Positions 1 to 7,824 of a DNA stretch of 64,000 nucleotides are shown here, piece after piece (the first letter of the stretch is position 1; each line of letters starts with the position of its first letter). Made by a program: the position numbers and the translations under genes. This DNA comes from Propionibacteriaceae bacterium UBA7704. Its GTDB lineage: Bacteria > Actinomycetota > Actinomycetes > Propionibacteriales > Propionibacteriaceae. The notes beneath the pieces were generated by a model, which did no database searches, was not told the DNA's origin, and was given only the letters and a program-made list of their open reading frames with translations. The stretch lies in NCBI GenBank assembly GCA_002482525.1, contig DLGC01000017.1:492-64491 (forward strand), read 5' to 3'.

Positions 1-29
1 CGGTGCTCTATCCCCTGAGCTACGGGGGC
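1..29 (-). tRNA. tRNA (probably tRNA-Arg), 5' part only, cut by window edge
   Basis: Read on the minus strand from position 29, the sequence gives a 7-base acceptor strand GCCCCCG, then TA for positions 8-9, then a D-arm with GCTC and GAGC pairing around AGGGGATA. This is the canonical start of a tRNA. The anticodon and 3' half lie beyond the left edge, so the isotype is an inference: this 5' half closely resembles actinobacterial tRNA-Arg, and a tRNA-Arg or argS next to lysA is common in these genomes. Confidence 0.85.
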
Positions 30-171
30 CAAACCCACGATCTGGGCCGTGGAGCACTGTATCAAACCCTGCTGGTGTGAAGCGCATCGACGCTGCGGAT
101 CGGCTGGAATGGGCGTCCACATCGCCGCAGGATGCGCCGCGTGGGGTGCCGCTTCTGGCACAGTTGCGGTC

Positions 172-1587
172 ATGAGTCATATGCATGTCGCCGGCGAGAT
201 TCACGCCGAGGTGACCTCACCTGCCCCGGTGTGGTTGACCCGGCCCGTTGATATCAACGCGCTCACCGCGAAGTTGTGGAGCAAGACTGCGCGGCGCTGC
301 GACGACGGCATGCTTCAGATCGGCGGCGTGCGCGCCGACGAGTTGGTGGCGCAGGTCGGAACTCCGGTCTATGTGCTGGACGAGGAGGACTTCCGCTCCC
401 GGGCCGCCGCGTGGCGGGTGGCCTTCGACGGTTGGACCGTCTACTACGCCGGAAAGGCCTTTCTCAGTGGCACGCTGGCCCGCTGGATTTCCGAGGAGGG
501 ACTCAGCCTGGACGTGTGCAGCCTGGGAGAACTCACCGTGGCGCTGCGTGCAGGATTCGATCCGGCCCGGATCGGTCACCACGGCAACAACAAATCCGAG
601 GCTGAGCTGCGGCTCGCGCTGACCAGCGGTGTGGGTCGAATCATCGTGGACTCGTCGGACGAGATCAGTCTGCTGGAGCGATTGTGTGAAGAACTCGACA
701 CCACCGCAAAGGTGATGGTGCGTGTCACCACCGGGGTTGAGGCTCACACCCACGAGTACATCGCGACCGCGCACGAGGATCAGAAGTTCGGCTTCTCCAT
801 CACCTCCGGGCAGGCCCTGGTGGGACTGTTCCGTTGTCATCACTCGCCGCGGCTGGAGTTGCTGGGAGTCCACTCCCACATCGGCAGTCAGATTTTCGAC
901 ACCCACGGTTTCGAGGTCGCTGCCCGTCGCACCCTGAAGCTGTTCGCCCAGTTCAAAGAGGCGGTTGGCCTGAATCTGCCGCAATTGGATCTCGGCGGTG
1001 GTTTCGGTATCGCCTACACCAAGGAGGACGACCCGTCCTCAGCGGCAGAGCTCGCCGACAATCTCCGTGAGATCGTCGACCACGAATGTCGCGGCTTCGG
1101 CCTGGACATCCCCGAGCTGTCCTTGGAGCCGGGACGCGCCATTGTGGGACCGGCCGGCACCGCGATCTATCGCGTGGGAACGGTCAAGCCGGTCGATATC
1201 GGTGGTGGCCTGACTCGGCGCTACCTGTCGACCGACGGCGGCATGAGCGACAATGTGCGTCCGGCGCTCTACGGCGCGGAGTATTCGGCCAGCCTGGCCA
1301 ATCGCACCTCCGACGCCGAGCCGGTGGTCTCCCGTGTGGTGGGTATCCACTGCGAAGGCGGCGACATTCTGGTTCGCGACGAGTTCCTGCCCGATGACGT
1401 TCGGGTGGGCGACCTCCTGGCAGTGCCGGCGTCCGGTGCGTACAGCCGATCCATGGCCAGCAACTACAATCACACCCCGCGGCCGCCGGTGGTCGCGGTC
1501 CGCGACGGACGAATCACCACTGTGTTGCGCCGTGAGACCCTGGACGATGTCCTGGCCCTCGACGCTGGGCTCGGCGGAGAGGACTGA
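172..1587 (+). CDS. lysA: Diaminopimelate decarboxylase
   Basis: PLP enzyme of fold type III that decarboxylates meso-diaminopimelate to L-lysine, the last step of lysine synthesis. The protein is 471 residues, normal for actinobacterial LysA. The PLP-binding lysine is K95 in YYAGKAF. Further family motifs are HSHIGSQ, the glycine-rich GGGFG loop, EPGR, the partner-subunit cysteine C394 (here CEGGD, where many homologues have CESGD), and the C-terminal SMASNYN. I chose the ATG at 172 because family similarity begins just after it; the open frame extends back to 49 but that part shows no homology. No good Shine-Dalgarno precedes 172. A CACAGT box at 159-164 would fit a leaderless start, but weakly. 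The gene ends one base before hom, so the two are probably co-transcribed. Confidence 0.95.
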   Translation: MSHMHVAGEIHAEVTSPAPVWLTRPVDINALTAKLWSKTARRCDDGMLQIGGVRADELVAQVGTPVYVLDEEDFRSRAAAWRVAFDGWTVYYAGKAFLSGTLARWISEEGLSLDVCSLGELTVALRAGFDPARIGHHGNNKSEAELRLALTSGVGRIIVDSSDEISLLERLCEELDTTAKVMVRVTTGVEAHTHEYIATAHEDQKFGFSITSGQALVGLFRCHHSPRLELLGVHSHIGSQIFDTHGFEVAARRTLKLFAQFKEAVGLNLPQLDLGGGFGIAYTKEDDPSSAAELADNLREIVDHECRGFGLDIPELSLEPGRAIVGPAGTAIYRVGTVKPVDIGGGLTRRYLSTDGGMSDNVRPALYGAEYSASLANRTSDAEPVVSRVVGIHCEGGDILVRDEFLPDDVRVGDLLAVPASGAYSRSMASNYNHTPRPPVVAVRDGRITTVLRRETLDDVLALDAGLGGED

Positions 1588-1588
1588 T

Positions 1589-2878
1589 ATGGGCAAGTCG
1601 ACGCCGCTGAAGGTGGCGCTGTTGGGCTGTGGGGTCGTCGGTTCCCAGGTGGCTCGGCTGCTGATCGAGCAGGCCGACGATTTGCGAGCCCGAGTGGGTC
1701 GGCCACTGGAGTTGGTCGGTATTGCGGTGCGCCGCCCCGACGTGGAACGACCCGGCATCGACCCCGCGCTGCTGACCACGGATGCTGACGCACTGGTGGC
1801 GCGTGGCGACATTGATCTGGTGATCGAGCTCGTGGGTGGCATCGAGCCGGCTCGCAGTCTGATCCTGGCCGCGATCCGGCACGGAGCTTCGGTCGTCACC
1901 GCGAACAAGGCGTTGCTGGCCGAGGACGGCCCCACCATCTACTCCGCCGCCGAGGAGGCTGGCGTGGATGTCTACTACGAGGCCGCCGTTGCCGGCGCGA
2001 TTCCGATCGTGCGACCCCTGCGTGAGTCCCTGGTCGGTGATGAGGTCACTGCGGTGATGGGCATCGTCAACGGGACCACCAACTACATCCTCGACAAGAT
2101 GCACACCGAGGGCGCCGACTTCGCCGAGGCGCTGGGCGACGCGCAGCGCCTCGGGTACGCCGAAGCTGATCCCACCGCCGATATCGAGGGTTACGACGCT
2201 GCGGCGAAAGCGGCCCTGTTGGCCAGCCTGGCTTTCCACTCCCGGGTGCAACTTTCCGACGTGGTCCGCGAAGGCATCACCTCAGTCAGCAAGGCCGACA
2301 TCACTGCAGCCGAAGAGATGGGTTGCGTGGTCAAGTTGTTGGCCCGCTGCACCCTCGGCGAGGACGGCTCGATCGCGGTGGGGGTGCATCCGACGATGGT
2401 GCCGTTGTCCCATCCGTTGGCCGCCATCCCCGGCGCCTACAACGCGATTTTCATCGAGTCGCGCAATGCCGGCCGGCTGATGTTCATGGGGCCGGGCGCC
2501 GGCGGAGCCCCGACTGCTTCGGCAGTGCTGGGTGATCTGGTGACCGCCGCCCGCAACCGGGTACGCAATGGTCGAGGCCCAGGGGAGTCCAGCTACTCCG
2601 GGCGTGCCATGACCGATCCTGGTGACGTGGTGTCGCGCTATTACGCCGCCATGACGGTGCATGATGAGCCCGGCGTTCTCGCTGCGGTTGCCGAGGCCTT
2701 CTCCCGTCACGGTGTCTCCTTGCAGGCCGTGCGCCAAGAGAGTGAGGGCGAGCAGGCCCGGCTCGGTGTGATGACCCACGCAGCGCGACATAGTCAGGTG
2801 TTGACCGCGATCGATGAGTTGGATCGCATGCCGGAGGTGCATCCGGGGATCGCATTGATGCATGTGGAGGGAGCCTGA
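1589..2878 (+). CDS. hom: Homoserine dehydrogenase
   Basis: NAD(P)H-dependent reduction of aspartate semialdehyde to homoserine, the branch point to threonine and methionine. The protein has 429 residues. The Rossmann motif GCGVVG is at residues 13-18, the central catalytic domain carries NGTTNYIL and EGYDAAAK, and the C-terminal 80 or so residues form an ACT domain (YYAAMTVHDEPGV), the usual site of threonine feedback in this family. The ATG at 1589 follows the lysA stop by one base. The gene downstream starts one base after the hom stop, so lysA-hom-thrH form one tight unit. In many actinobacteria hom is followed by thrC and thrB; neither is present here. Confidence 0.95.
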   Translation: MGKSTPLKVALLGCGVVGSQVARLLIEQADDLRARVGRPLELVGIAVRRPDVERPGIDPALLTTDADALVARGDIDLVIELVGGIEPARSLILAAIRHGASVVTANKALLAEDGPTIYSAAEEAGVDVYYEAAVAGAIPIVRPLRESLVGDEVTAVMGIVNGTTNYILDKMHTEGADFAEALGDAQRLGYAEADPTADIEGYDAAAKAALLASLAFHSRVQLSDVVREGITSVSKADITAAEEMGCVVKLLARCTLGEDGSIAVGVHPTMVPLSHPLAAIPGAYNAIFIESRNAGRLMFMGPGAGGAPTASAVLGDLVTAARNRVRNGRGPGESSYSGRAMTDPGDVVSRYYAAMTVHDEPGVLAAVAEAFSRHGVSLQAVRQESEGEQARLGVMTHAARHSQVLTAIDELDRMPEVHPGIALMHVEGA

Positions 2879-2879
2879 G

Positions 2880-3479
2880 ATGGAGCTGGCCTGTCTTGAT
2901 CTGGAAGGCGTCCTGGTCCCCGAGATCTGGATCGGTGTGGCCAAGGCCACCGGGATCGACGACCTGCGACTGACCACCCGCGACATCTCCGACTACGACG
3001 AGTTGATGCAGCATCGGTTACGGGTGATGGCCGAGTATGGAGTGAGCCTGAGTCAGATCCAGGCCGTCATCGCAGAGATGGGGCCGTTGCCGGGGGCTGC
3101 AGAGTTCCTCGACTGGCTGCGGGGACGCTTCCAGGTGGTGATCCTTTCTGACACCTTCTACGAGTTCGGCATGCCGTTGATGGCCCAGCTCGGCTTCCCC
3201 ACGCTGCTGTGCCACAAGCTGGAGATCCGTGATGATCGGGTGGTCGGCTATCGGCTGCGGCAGCCCGATGCCAAGCGGGCGGCAGTGCGTGCATTCCACG
3301 ACTTGAACTACCGAGTGGTGGCCACCGGTGATTCCTACAACGACACCGCAATGCTGGGCGAAGCCGATGCCGGGATTCTGTTCTGCCCGCCGGAGAACGT
3401 GATCGCGGAATTCCCGCAGTTTCCGGTGGTGACCGATTACCAGCAGCTCCAGCACGCCTTTGACAACGCGCTGAACTGA
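2880..3479 (+). CDS. thrH: ThrH: phosphoserine phosphatase / phosphoserine:homoserine phosphotransferase
   Basis: HAD-superfamily protein of 199 residues that resembles Pseudomonas ThrH along its whole length as I remember that sequence, for example CLDLEGVLVPEIW at residues 5-17, VILSDTFYEF, LCHKLEI and GDSYNDT. HAD motif I is D7-x-E9, motif II is the SDT serine and motif IV is GDSYND. In Pseudomonas, ThrH dephosphorylates phosphoserine and can pass the phosphate to homoserine. Here it sits one base behind hom, at the place where thrB (homoserine kinase) is expected. That suggests it feeds homoserine phosphate to threonine synthase, serves as serine phosphatase, or does both. Threonine synthase itself is not in the window. 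Family call is firm; the in vivo reaction is inference. Confidence 0.92.
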   Translation: MELACLDLEGVLVPEIWIGVAKATGIDDLRLTTRDISDYDELMQHRLRVMAEYGVSLSQIQAVIAEMGPLPGAAEFLDWLRGRFQVVILSDTFYEFGMPLMAQLGFPTLLCHKLEIRDDRVVGYRLRQPDAKRAAVRAFHDLNYRVVATGDSYNDTAMLGEADAGILFCPPENVIAEFPQFPVVTDYQQLQHAFDNALN

Positions 3480-3737
3480 GCGCGACCCGCTCAGGCTTGC
3501 CGAGTAGGGCATCGCCGCCGGCGGGTGCTACAGTTGAGGCGCGCCTTGAGAGCGCATGCCCCTCAGATCGGGCAAGACGAACCCGAGATCACTTGAGTGT
3601 CGTCGAGAAAGCACAGCATTGGATCATCGAATCTGGCTGACATTTCAGATCTGGCCGATATTCCCTAATCGCTCGCACAGAGCGCGGGTGGGCTTGCCTG
3701 GACGGAACGGTGAGCCACCCTTTCCGAAAGGAATTCA
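3480..3737 (+). promoter_or_regulatory. Long untranslated leader / promoter region of rho
   Basis: 258 bases without a convincing gene. A perfect 6-bp hairpin, TGAGCG with CGCTCA (3477-3493, 5-base loop), overlaps the thrH stop but lacks a T-run, so it would be a weak terminator at best. A TACAGT box at 3529-3534 is the best -10 candidate, with no clear -35. The 10-base palindrome AGGCGCGCCT (3537-3546) lies just at the expected transcription start. A leader near 200 nt would be consistent with the Rho-dependent self-control known for rho genes. A Shine-Dalgarno GAAAGGA (about 3726-3732) precedes the GTG start. Confidence 0.4.
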
Positions 3738-5513
3738 GTGACCGACACTGTCGAAGACGCGAATCCTCAGACTTCTGGACGCTCCGGTTTGGACGCGATG
3801 CTGCTGCCCGAGCTGAAGAAGCTCGGCGCGTCCCTGGGGGTGAAAGGCACCGGCGCTATGCGCAAGGGGGCCCTCATCGACGCGATCAAGTCCGCTCAAC
3901 GCGGCGGGTCGAACACCGCCGAGACCTCGGCGTCACGCAAGCGCACCGCAGCGCAGCCGGCCGAACAACCCACGCTGGTTGCCCCGGACGGTCCGCCGTC
4001 CGGCGCTGGTGAGGTTGACGACGTGGCGGCACGCCTGGAGGCGCTGAAGGCTGGTGACAAGAACCCCCAGCGCAGTCGCCGTAACGACGGCGGCGAGTCG
4101 GGCGGTTCGAGCCAGCGCGGCAACGACCAACAGCGCGGTAATGACCAGCGGGGCAACGACCAGCGCGGTAGTGACCAGCGCGGCAATGACCAGCGCGGTA
4201 GTGACCAGCGCGGCAATGACCAGGCCAAAGGCGGCAACAGCCGTGATGACGACGAGTTCGGGGGCGGTCGTCGCAGCCGCCGTCGTCGGAACCGTGATCG
4301 CCAGAATCGGCGTCGGAGCGGTGGCTCGGGCGGCATGAACGGTCTGGAGCGCATGGAGGCAGAGCCCGTCGTCAGTGAGGACGATGTGCTGGTCGATATC
4401 TCCGGCATCCTGGACGTGCTCGACAACTACGCCTTCGTGCGGACCTCCGGCTATCTGCCGGGATCAGGCGATGCCTATGTGTCGTTGTCGATGGTCCGCA
4501 AGTGGGGGCTGCGCAAGGGCGACATCGTCACCGGTGCGATTCGAGCACCCAAGGACGGTGAGCGTCGCGAGAAGTTCAATCCGCTGGTGCGCATCGACAC
4601 GATCAACGCCGATGCCCCGGAGAAGGCCAAGGATCGGCCGGAGTTCAACAAGCTCACACCGCTGTATCCCTCCGAGCGGCTTCGCTTGGAGACCACGCCG
4701 ATGAATATGACCGGACGCATCATCGATCTGGTGTCGCCGGTGGGCAAGGGTCAGCGTGGTCTGATCGTGTCGCCGCCCAAGGCCGGCAAGACCTTGGTGA
4801 TGCAAGCGATCGCCAACGCCATCACCGCCAACAACCCCGAGGTCCACCTGATGGTGGTCCTGGTCGACGAGCGACCTGAGGAAGTGACCGACTTCCAGCG
4901 CACCACCTCCGGCGAGGTGATCGCCTCCACCTTCGATCGACCCGCTGACGATCACACCACGATCGCCGAGTTGGCCATCGAGCGTGCCAAGCGGCTGGTG
5001 GAACTCGGCAAGGACGTGGTCGTGCTGCTGGACGGCATCACCCGGTTGGGCCGGGCCTATAACTTGGCCGCGCCGGCCTCGGGACGCATCCTTTCCGGTG
5101 GCGTCGACTCTGCGGCGCTGTATCCGCCCAAGAAGTTCTTCGGCGCGGCCCGCAATATCGAGGACGGCGGCTCGCTCACCATCCTGGCCACTGCTCTGAT
5201 CGAGACCGGTTCGAAGATGGATGAAGTGATCTTCGAGGAGTTCAAGGGCACCGGCAACATGGAACTGCGGCTGCGTCGCGAGCTTGCCGACAAGCGCATC
5301 TTCCCGGCCATCGACCCCATTGCCTCCGGCACTCGTCGTGAGGAACTGTTGATGGGTCGCGACGAGTTGGCGATCATCTGGAAGCTCCGCCGAGTGCTCA
5401 GCGCCCAGGATCCGCAGCAGAGCCTGGAGATGCTGCTGAACCGGATGCGCAAGACGCAGTCCAACCGCGAGTTCCTGATGGTGATCTCCAAGACCACGCC
5501 CAGCCCGGAGTGA
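3738..5513 (+). CDS. rho: Transcription termination factor Rho
   Basis: Hexameric RNA-dependent ATPase/helicase that ends transcription. At 591 residues it is long, as is usual in high-GC actinobacteria. Domains in order: an N-terminal SAP-like Rho_N segment (about 8-50), a hydrophilic low-complexity insert with QRGND repeats and an Arg-rich patch (about 95-205), the cold-shock-like primary RNA-binding domain (about 213-280, with DNYAFVRTSGYLPG), then the ATPase core with Walker A SPPKAGKT near 345-352 and the DERPEEVTDFQR segment. GTG start with a good Shine-Dalgarno AAAGGA. The insert is the RNA-binding extension typical of actinobacterial Rho; its repeats are listed separately. Confidence 0.97.
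   Translation: MTDTVEDANPQTSGRSGLDAMLLPELKKLGASLGVKGTGAMRKGALIDAIKSAQRGGSNTAETSASRKRTAAQPAEQPTLVAPDGPPSGAGEVDDVAARLEALKAGDKNPQRSRRNDGGESGGSSQRGNDQQRGNDQRGNDQRGSDQRGNDQRGSDQRGNDQAKGGNSRDDDEFGGGRRSRRRRNRDRQNRRRSGGSGGMNGLERMEAEPVVSEDDVLVDISGILDVLDNYAFVRTSGYLPGSGDAYVSLSMVRKWGLRKGDIVTGAIRAPKDGERREKFNPLVRIDTINADAPEKAKDRPEFNKLTPLYPSERLRLETTPMNMTGRIIDLVSPVGKGQRGLIVSPPKAGKTLVMQAIANAITANNPEVHLMVVLVDERPEEVTDFQRTTSGEVIASTFDRPADDHTTIAELAIERAKRLVELGKDVVVLLDGITRLGRAYNLAAPASGRILSGGVDSAALYPPKKFFGAARNIEDGGSLTILATALIETGSKMDEVIFEEFKGTGNMELRLRRELADKRIFPAIDPIASGTRREELLMGRDELAIIWKLRRVLSAQDPQQSLEMLLNRMRKTQSNREFLMVISKTTPSPE
4113..4220 (+). repeat. In-frame 15-bp tandem repeat within rho (QRGND/QRGSD units)
   Basis: Seven units of five codons encode QRGND or QRGSD (residues 126-161), with one extra Gln codon after the first unit. 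Units differ mainly by AAT/AAC and AGT (Asn/Ser) changes, so the array looks recently expanded and open to unit gain or loss. It lies in the disordered arginine-rich insert of Rho. Confidence 0.9.
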
Positions 5514-5527
5514 TCCGATTCTTCTCC

Positions 5528-5540
5528 TAGACTGGTCGGC
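5528..5540 (+). promoter_or_regulatory. -10 box of a leaderless promoter for the XRE regulator
   Basis: TAGACT (5528-5533) is followed by seven bases and then the GTG start codon at 5541. That puts the expected transcription start at or next to the first base of the start codon. No Shine-Dalgarno is present. It lies only 14 bases after the rho stop, so the regulator can be expressed apart from rho. Confidence 0.65.
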
Positions 5541-6131
5541 GTGACTGAAGCCACCGACGAGCTGAGTTCCGCCGTCATTGAGACGGTGGGACGCACCGTT
5601 CGCCGCTCGCGCAAGCGTTTGGGCATGTCGGTCCAGTCCTTGGCCGAAGCGGCCGGGGTGAGCTTCGGCCTCATCAGTCAGTTGGAACGGGGCTTGGGGA
5701 ATCCCTCCCTCAATTCGCTGCAGCGCATCTCGCTCGCGCTGGGCCTGGGCCTAGGGCAGCTGTTTCTGGAGCCCAGCGCGGAGTTGGTGGTCGTCTCGGC
5801 GTCCAACCGGGAGTTGATGCCCGAGGACTCCGATGAACCCGTCGAACGGCAGGTGCGCCGAGAATTGCTGACCCCGCGTACAGCGAGGGTTCAAGTCATC
5901 CGCTCCACGCTTCCGGTGGGCTTCAGCAACGAAGCGCAGCCCTATCGGCATCTGGGAACCGAGACCACTCTGGTCGAACAGGGAGTACTGATTCTCGGAC
6001 GCGCGGGTCGCCGGGTGGAGTTGTCAGCGGGCGATACCGCGACCTACGACTGTTCGCAGCCACACTGGTGGGCGAACGGCCACGAGGGCCCCACGACCGT
6101 CATCGGTGTGGTCGTCCCGCTGGAGCAGTGA
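5541..6131 (+). CDS. XRE-family transcriptional regulator with C-terminal cupin domain
   Basis: 196 residues. An N-terminal helix-turn-helix of the XRE/Cro type spans about 16-72, with the recognition-helix signature SLAEAAGVSFGLISQLERG followed by NPSLNSLQRI. The C-terminal half (about 105-192) is a small beta-barrel cupin with GTETTLVEQG and SAGDTATYDCSQPH, a likely ligand-sensing domain. Such HTH-cupin proteins usually control an adjacent transport or catabolic operon. The gene lies directly upstream of the peptide-type ABC importer, and an inverted repeat sits downstream of that operon's promoter, so local control is a reasonable inference. Start: GTG 5541, leaderless. Confidence 0.85.
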   Translation: MTEATDELSSAVIETVGRTVRRSRKRLGMSVQSLAEAAGVSFGLISQLERGLGNPSLNSLQRISLALGLGLGQLFLEPSAELVVVSASNRELMPEDSDEPVERQVRRELLTPRTARVQVIRSTLPVGFSNEAQPYRHLGTETTLVEQGVLILGRAGRRVELSAGDTATYDCSQPHWWANGHEGPTTVIGVVVPLEQ

Positions 6132-6134
6132 GCT

Positions 6135-6155
6135 CCGCTCTCACACCGTGAGCGG
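6135..6155 (+). terminator. Weak hairpin after the XRE regulator
   Basis: CCGCT plus CAC on the left pair with GTG plus AGCGG on the right around a short loop, with a two-base bulge, and are followed by CTTTGT. It begins four bases after the stop codon. The stem is short and the T-run poor, so this may be only a partial terminator. Confidence 0.4.
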
Positions 6156-6191
6156 CTTTGTCACGGTTGGATTTCGACATCGGTGCTGCTG

Positions 6192-6220
6192 TTGGCGCGG
6201 CCCAGTTGGTGCCACATAAT
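6192..6220 (+). promoter_or_regulatory. Promoter of the ABC importer operon
   Basis: -35 TTGGCG (6192-6197), a 17-base spacer and -10 CATAAT (6215-6220) make one of the best SigA-type promoters in the window. Transcription would start near 6227, giving a leader of about 50 nt with a GGAA Shine-Dalgarno before the ATG at 6276. Confidence 0.6.
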
Positions 6221-6228
6221 GATCGAGG

Positions 6229-6244
6229 CATCATCAAAATGATG
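6229..6244 (+). promoter_or_regulatory. Inverted repeat, possible operator
   Basis: CATCAT, a four-base CAAA spacer, then ATGATG form a perfect 6-bp inverted repeat immediately downstream of the predicted transcription start. Its position suits a repressor site, and the upstream XRE-cupin protein is the obvious candidate to bind it. Binding is inferred from position only. Confidence 0.45.
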
Positions 6245-6275
6245 GAGCTTCGACACTCGGCTGAATGGAAACACT

Positions 6276-7793
6276 ATGAAACGCACAGCCATTGCGGGCA
6301 TCGCGGGGTTGGCCGCGGCCCTGCTCTTGAGCGGTTGTGGAGCGTCAGGCACGCCGTCGGCGCAGGCAGATCCGAATGCGACCCTGGTAGCAGCTATCGG
6401 TGGGGAACCGGACAAGCTCGATCCGCAAAGCACCACCTCCTATTTCGCCTTCGAGGTGTTGGAGAGTGTCTTCGACACCCTCGTGGAGCCTGACCAGAAC
6501 CTTGACATGCAGCCAGCGCTGGCCGAGTCATGGACTGTCAGCGACGATCAGTTGACCTGGACCTTCACCCTGCGTCAGGGCGTGACGTTCCAGGATGGAT
6601 CGGACTTCACCAGCGCGGACGTGGTCTACTCCTATCGGCGCATCATCGACGAGAAGCTTGCCAACGCCTGGCGGCTCAGCGCGATCACAGACATCAGCGC
6701 ACCTGATGCCAGCACCGTGGTGATCACCGTCGGGCAGCCGACCCCCAATCTGTTGTCCTCCCTGGGTGGATTCAAAGGCATGGCCATCGTGAGCAAGGCC
6801 AATGTCGACAGCAAGAAGATCAACACCGCCCCGGTGGGCACCGGCCCGTTCTCGGTGGCTGAGTATGTCTCCGGTGACCACATCACCCTCGATGCCAACC
6901 CCAGCTATTGGGGCGGCGCTCCGAAGGTGGCCAAAGTCGAGTTCCGCTTCATCAGTGAGTCGGCGACCGCGCTGGCCGCCTTGCGGAGCGGCGACGTCCA
7001 GTGGACCGATGTGGTGCCGACCCAACAGGTGAGCACTCTGCAGTCGGATTCTGCGGTGATGTTGGGACTGGCGCCGTCCAATGACTACTGGTACCTGGCT
7101 CTGAATGAGGCCCGCAAGCCGTGGTCGGATGTCCGGGTGCGTCAGGCGATCGCCTACGCCATCGATCGCGACGCCATCGTGCAGGCGGTCAGCTACGGCA
7201 CGGCGGTGAAGAATCAGCTCGCGATTCCGAAGACGAGCAAGTGGTACACCGAATATGCACCCTTCAGCACCGACCTGGAGAAGGCGAAGGCGTTGATGGC
7301 CGAAGCCGGGTACACCGGCGGCAAGCTCGACCTGCTCGCCACCAAGGATTACCCCCAGACGGTGACCGCCGCGGAGATCATCGCCGCCAATCTGAAGCCC
7401 CTGGGCATCGAGGTGAGCATTCGAAAGCCGGACTTCTCCACCTGGTTGGACGATGAGGGCAAGGGCAACTTCGACATGTTCATGCTGGGTTGGCTGGGCA
7501 ATATCGATCCGGATGACTTCTACTACGCTCAGCATCACAGCAAGGGTGTGAACAACTTCCAGAAGTTCTCCAACGCCGAGGTTGACAGGTTGCTGGACGC
7601 CGGACGTGTCGAGACTGATCAGGTCAAACGCAAGGATCTCTACGCACAGGCCGCGAAGATCATCGCCGACGAGGTCAGCTATGCCTACCTGTACAACCCG
7701 GCCGTGATCCAGGTGTGGTCGCCCTCATTGCAGGACTACACCACCCGCTCGGATCGGGCGATTCGATTCCGGACGGCGTACCTGACCAAGTGA
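6276..7793 (+). CDS. ABC transporter substrate-binding lipoprotein, peptide/nickel type (SBP_bac_5)
   Basis: 505 residues. A lipoprotein signal peptide ends in the lipobox LLSGC with the lipidated cysteine at C21, so the mature protein is anchored outside the membrane. The body has the family-5 solute-binding layout: EPDKLDPQ near the mature N-terminus, PALAESWTVS, TFTLRQGVTFQDG, then VRQAIAYAIDRDAIV and the C-terminal lobe. It delivers substrate to the two permeases encoded next. The family binds oligopeptides, dipeptides, nickel-chelates and some sugars, and the ligand cannot be read from the sequence. First gene of a four-gene operon; ATG 6276 with Shine-Dalgarno GGAA. Confidence 0.9.
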   Translation: MKRTAIAGIAGLAAALLLSGCGASGTPSAQADPNATLVAAIGGEPDKLDPQSTTSYFAFEVLESVFDTLVEPDQNLDMQPALAESWTVSDDQLTWTFTLRQGVTFQDGSDFTSADVVYSYRRIIDEKLANAWRLSAITDISAPDASTVVITVGQPTPNLLSSLGGFKGMAIVSKANVDSKKINTAPVGTGPFSVAEYVSGDHITLDANPSYWGGAPKVAKVEFRFISESATALAALRSGDVQWTDVVPTQQVSTLQSDSAVMLGLAPSNDYWYLALNEARKPWSDVRVRQAIAYAIDRDAIVQAVSYGTAVKNQLAIPKTSKWYTEYAPFSTDLEKAKALMAEAGYTGGKLDLLATKDYPQTVTAAEIIAANLKPLGIEVSIRKPDFSTWLDDEGKGNFDMFMLGWLGNIDPDDFYYAQHHSKGVNNFQKFSNAEVDRLLDAGRVETDQVKRKDLYAQAAKIIADEVSYAYLYNPAVIQVWSPSLQDYTTRSDRAIRFRTAYLTK

Positions 7794-7824
7794 TTGATTC
7801 TCACCTGACGGGCAGGAGAGGGGT

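Noticed and set aside
4113..4220. CRISPR-like short tandem repeats
   Set aside because: Units are contiguous 15-mers with no spacers, in frame, inside rho; they encode a protein repeat.
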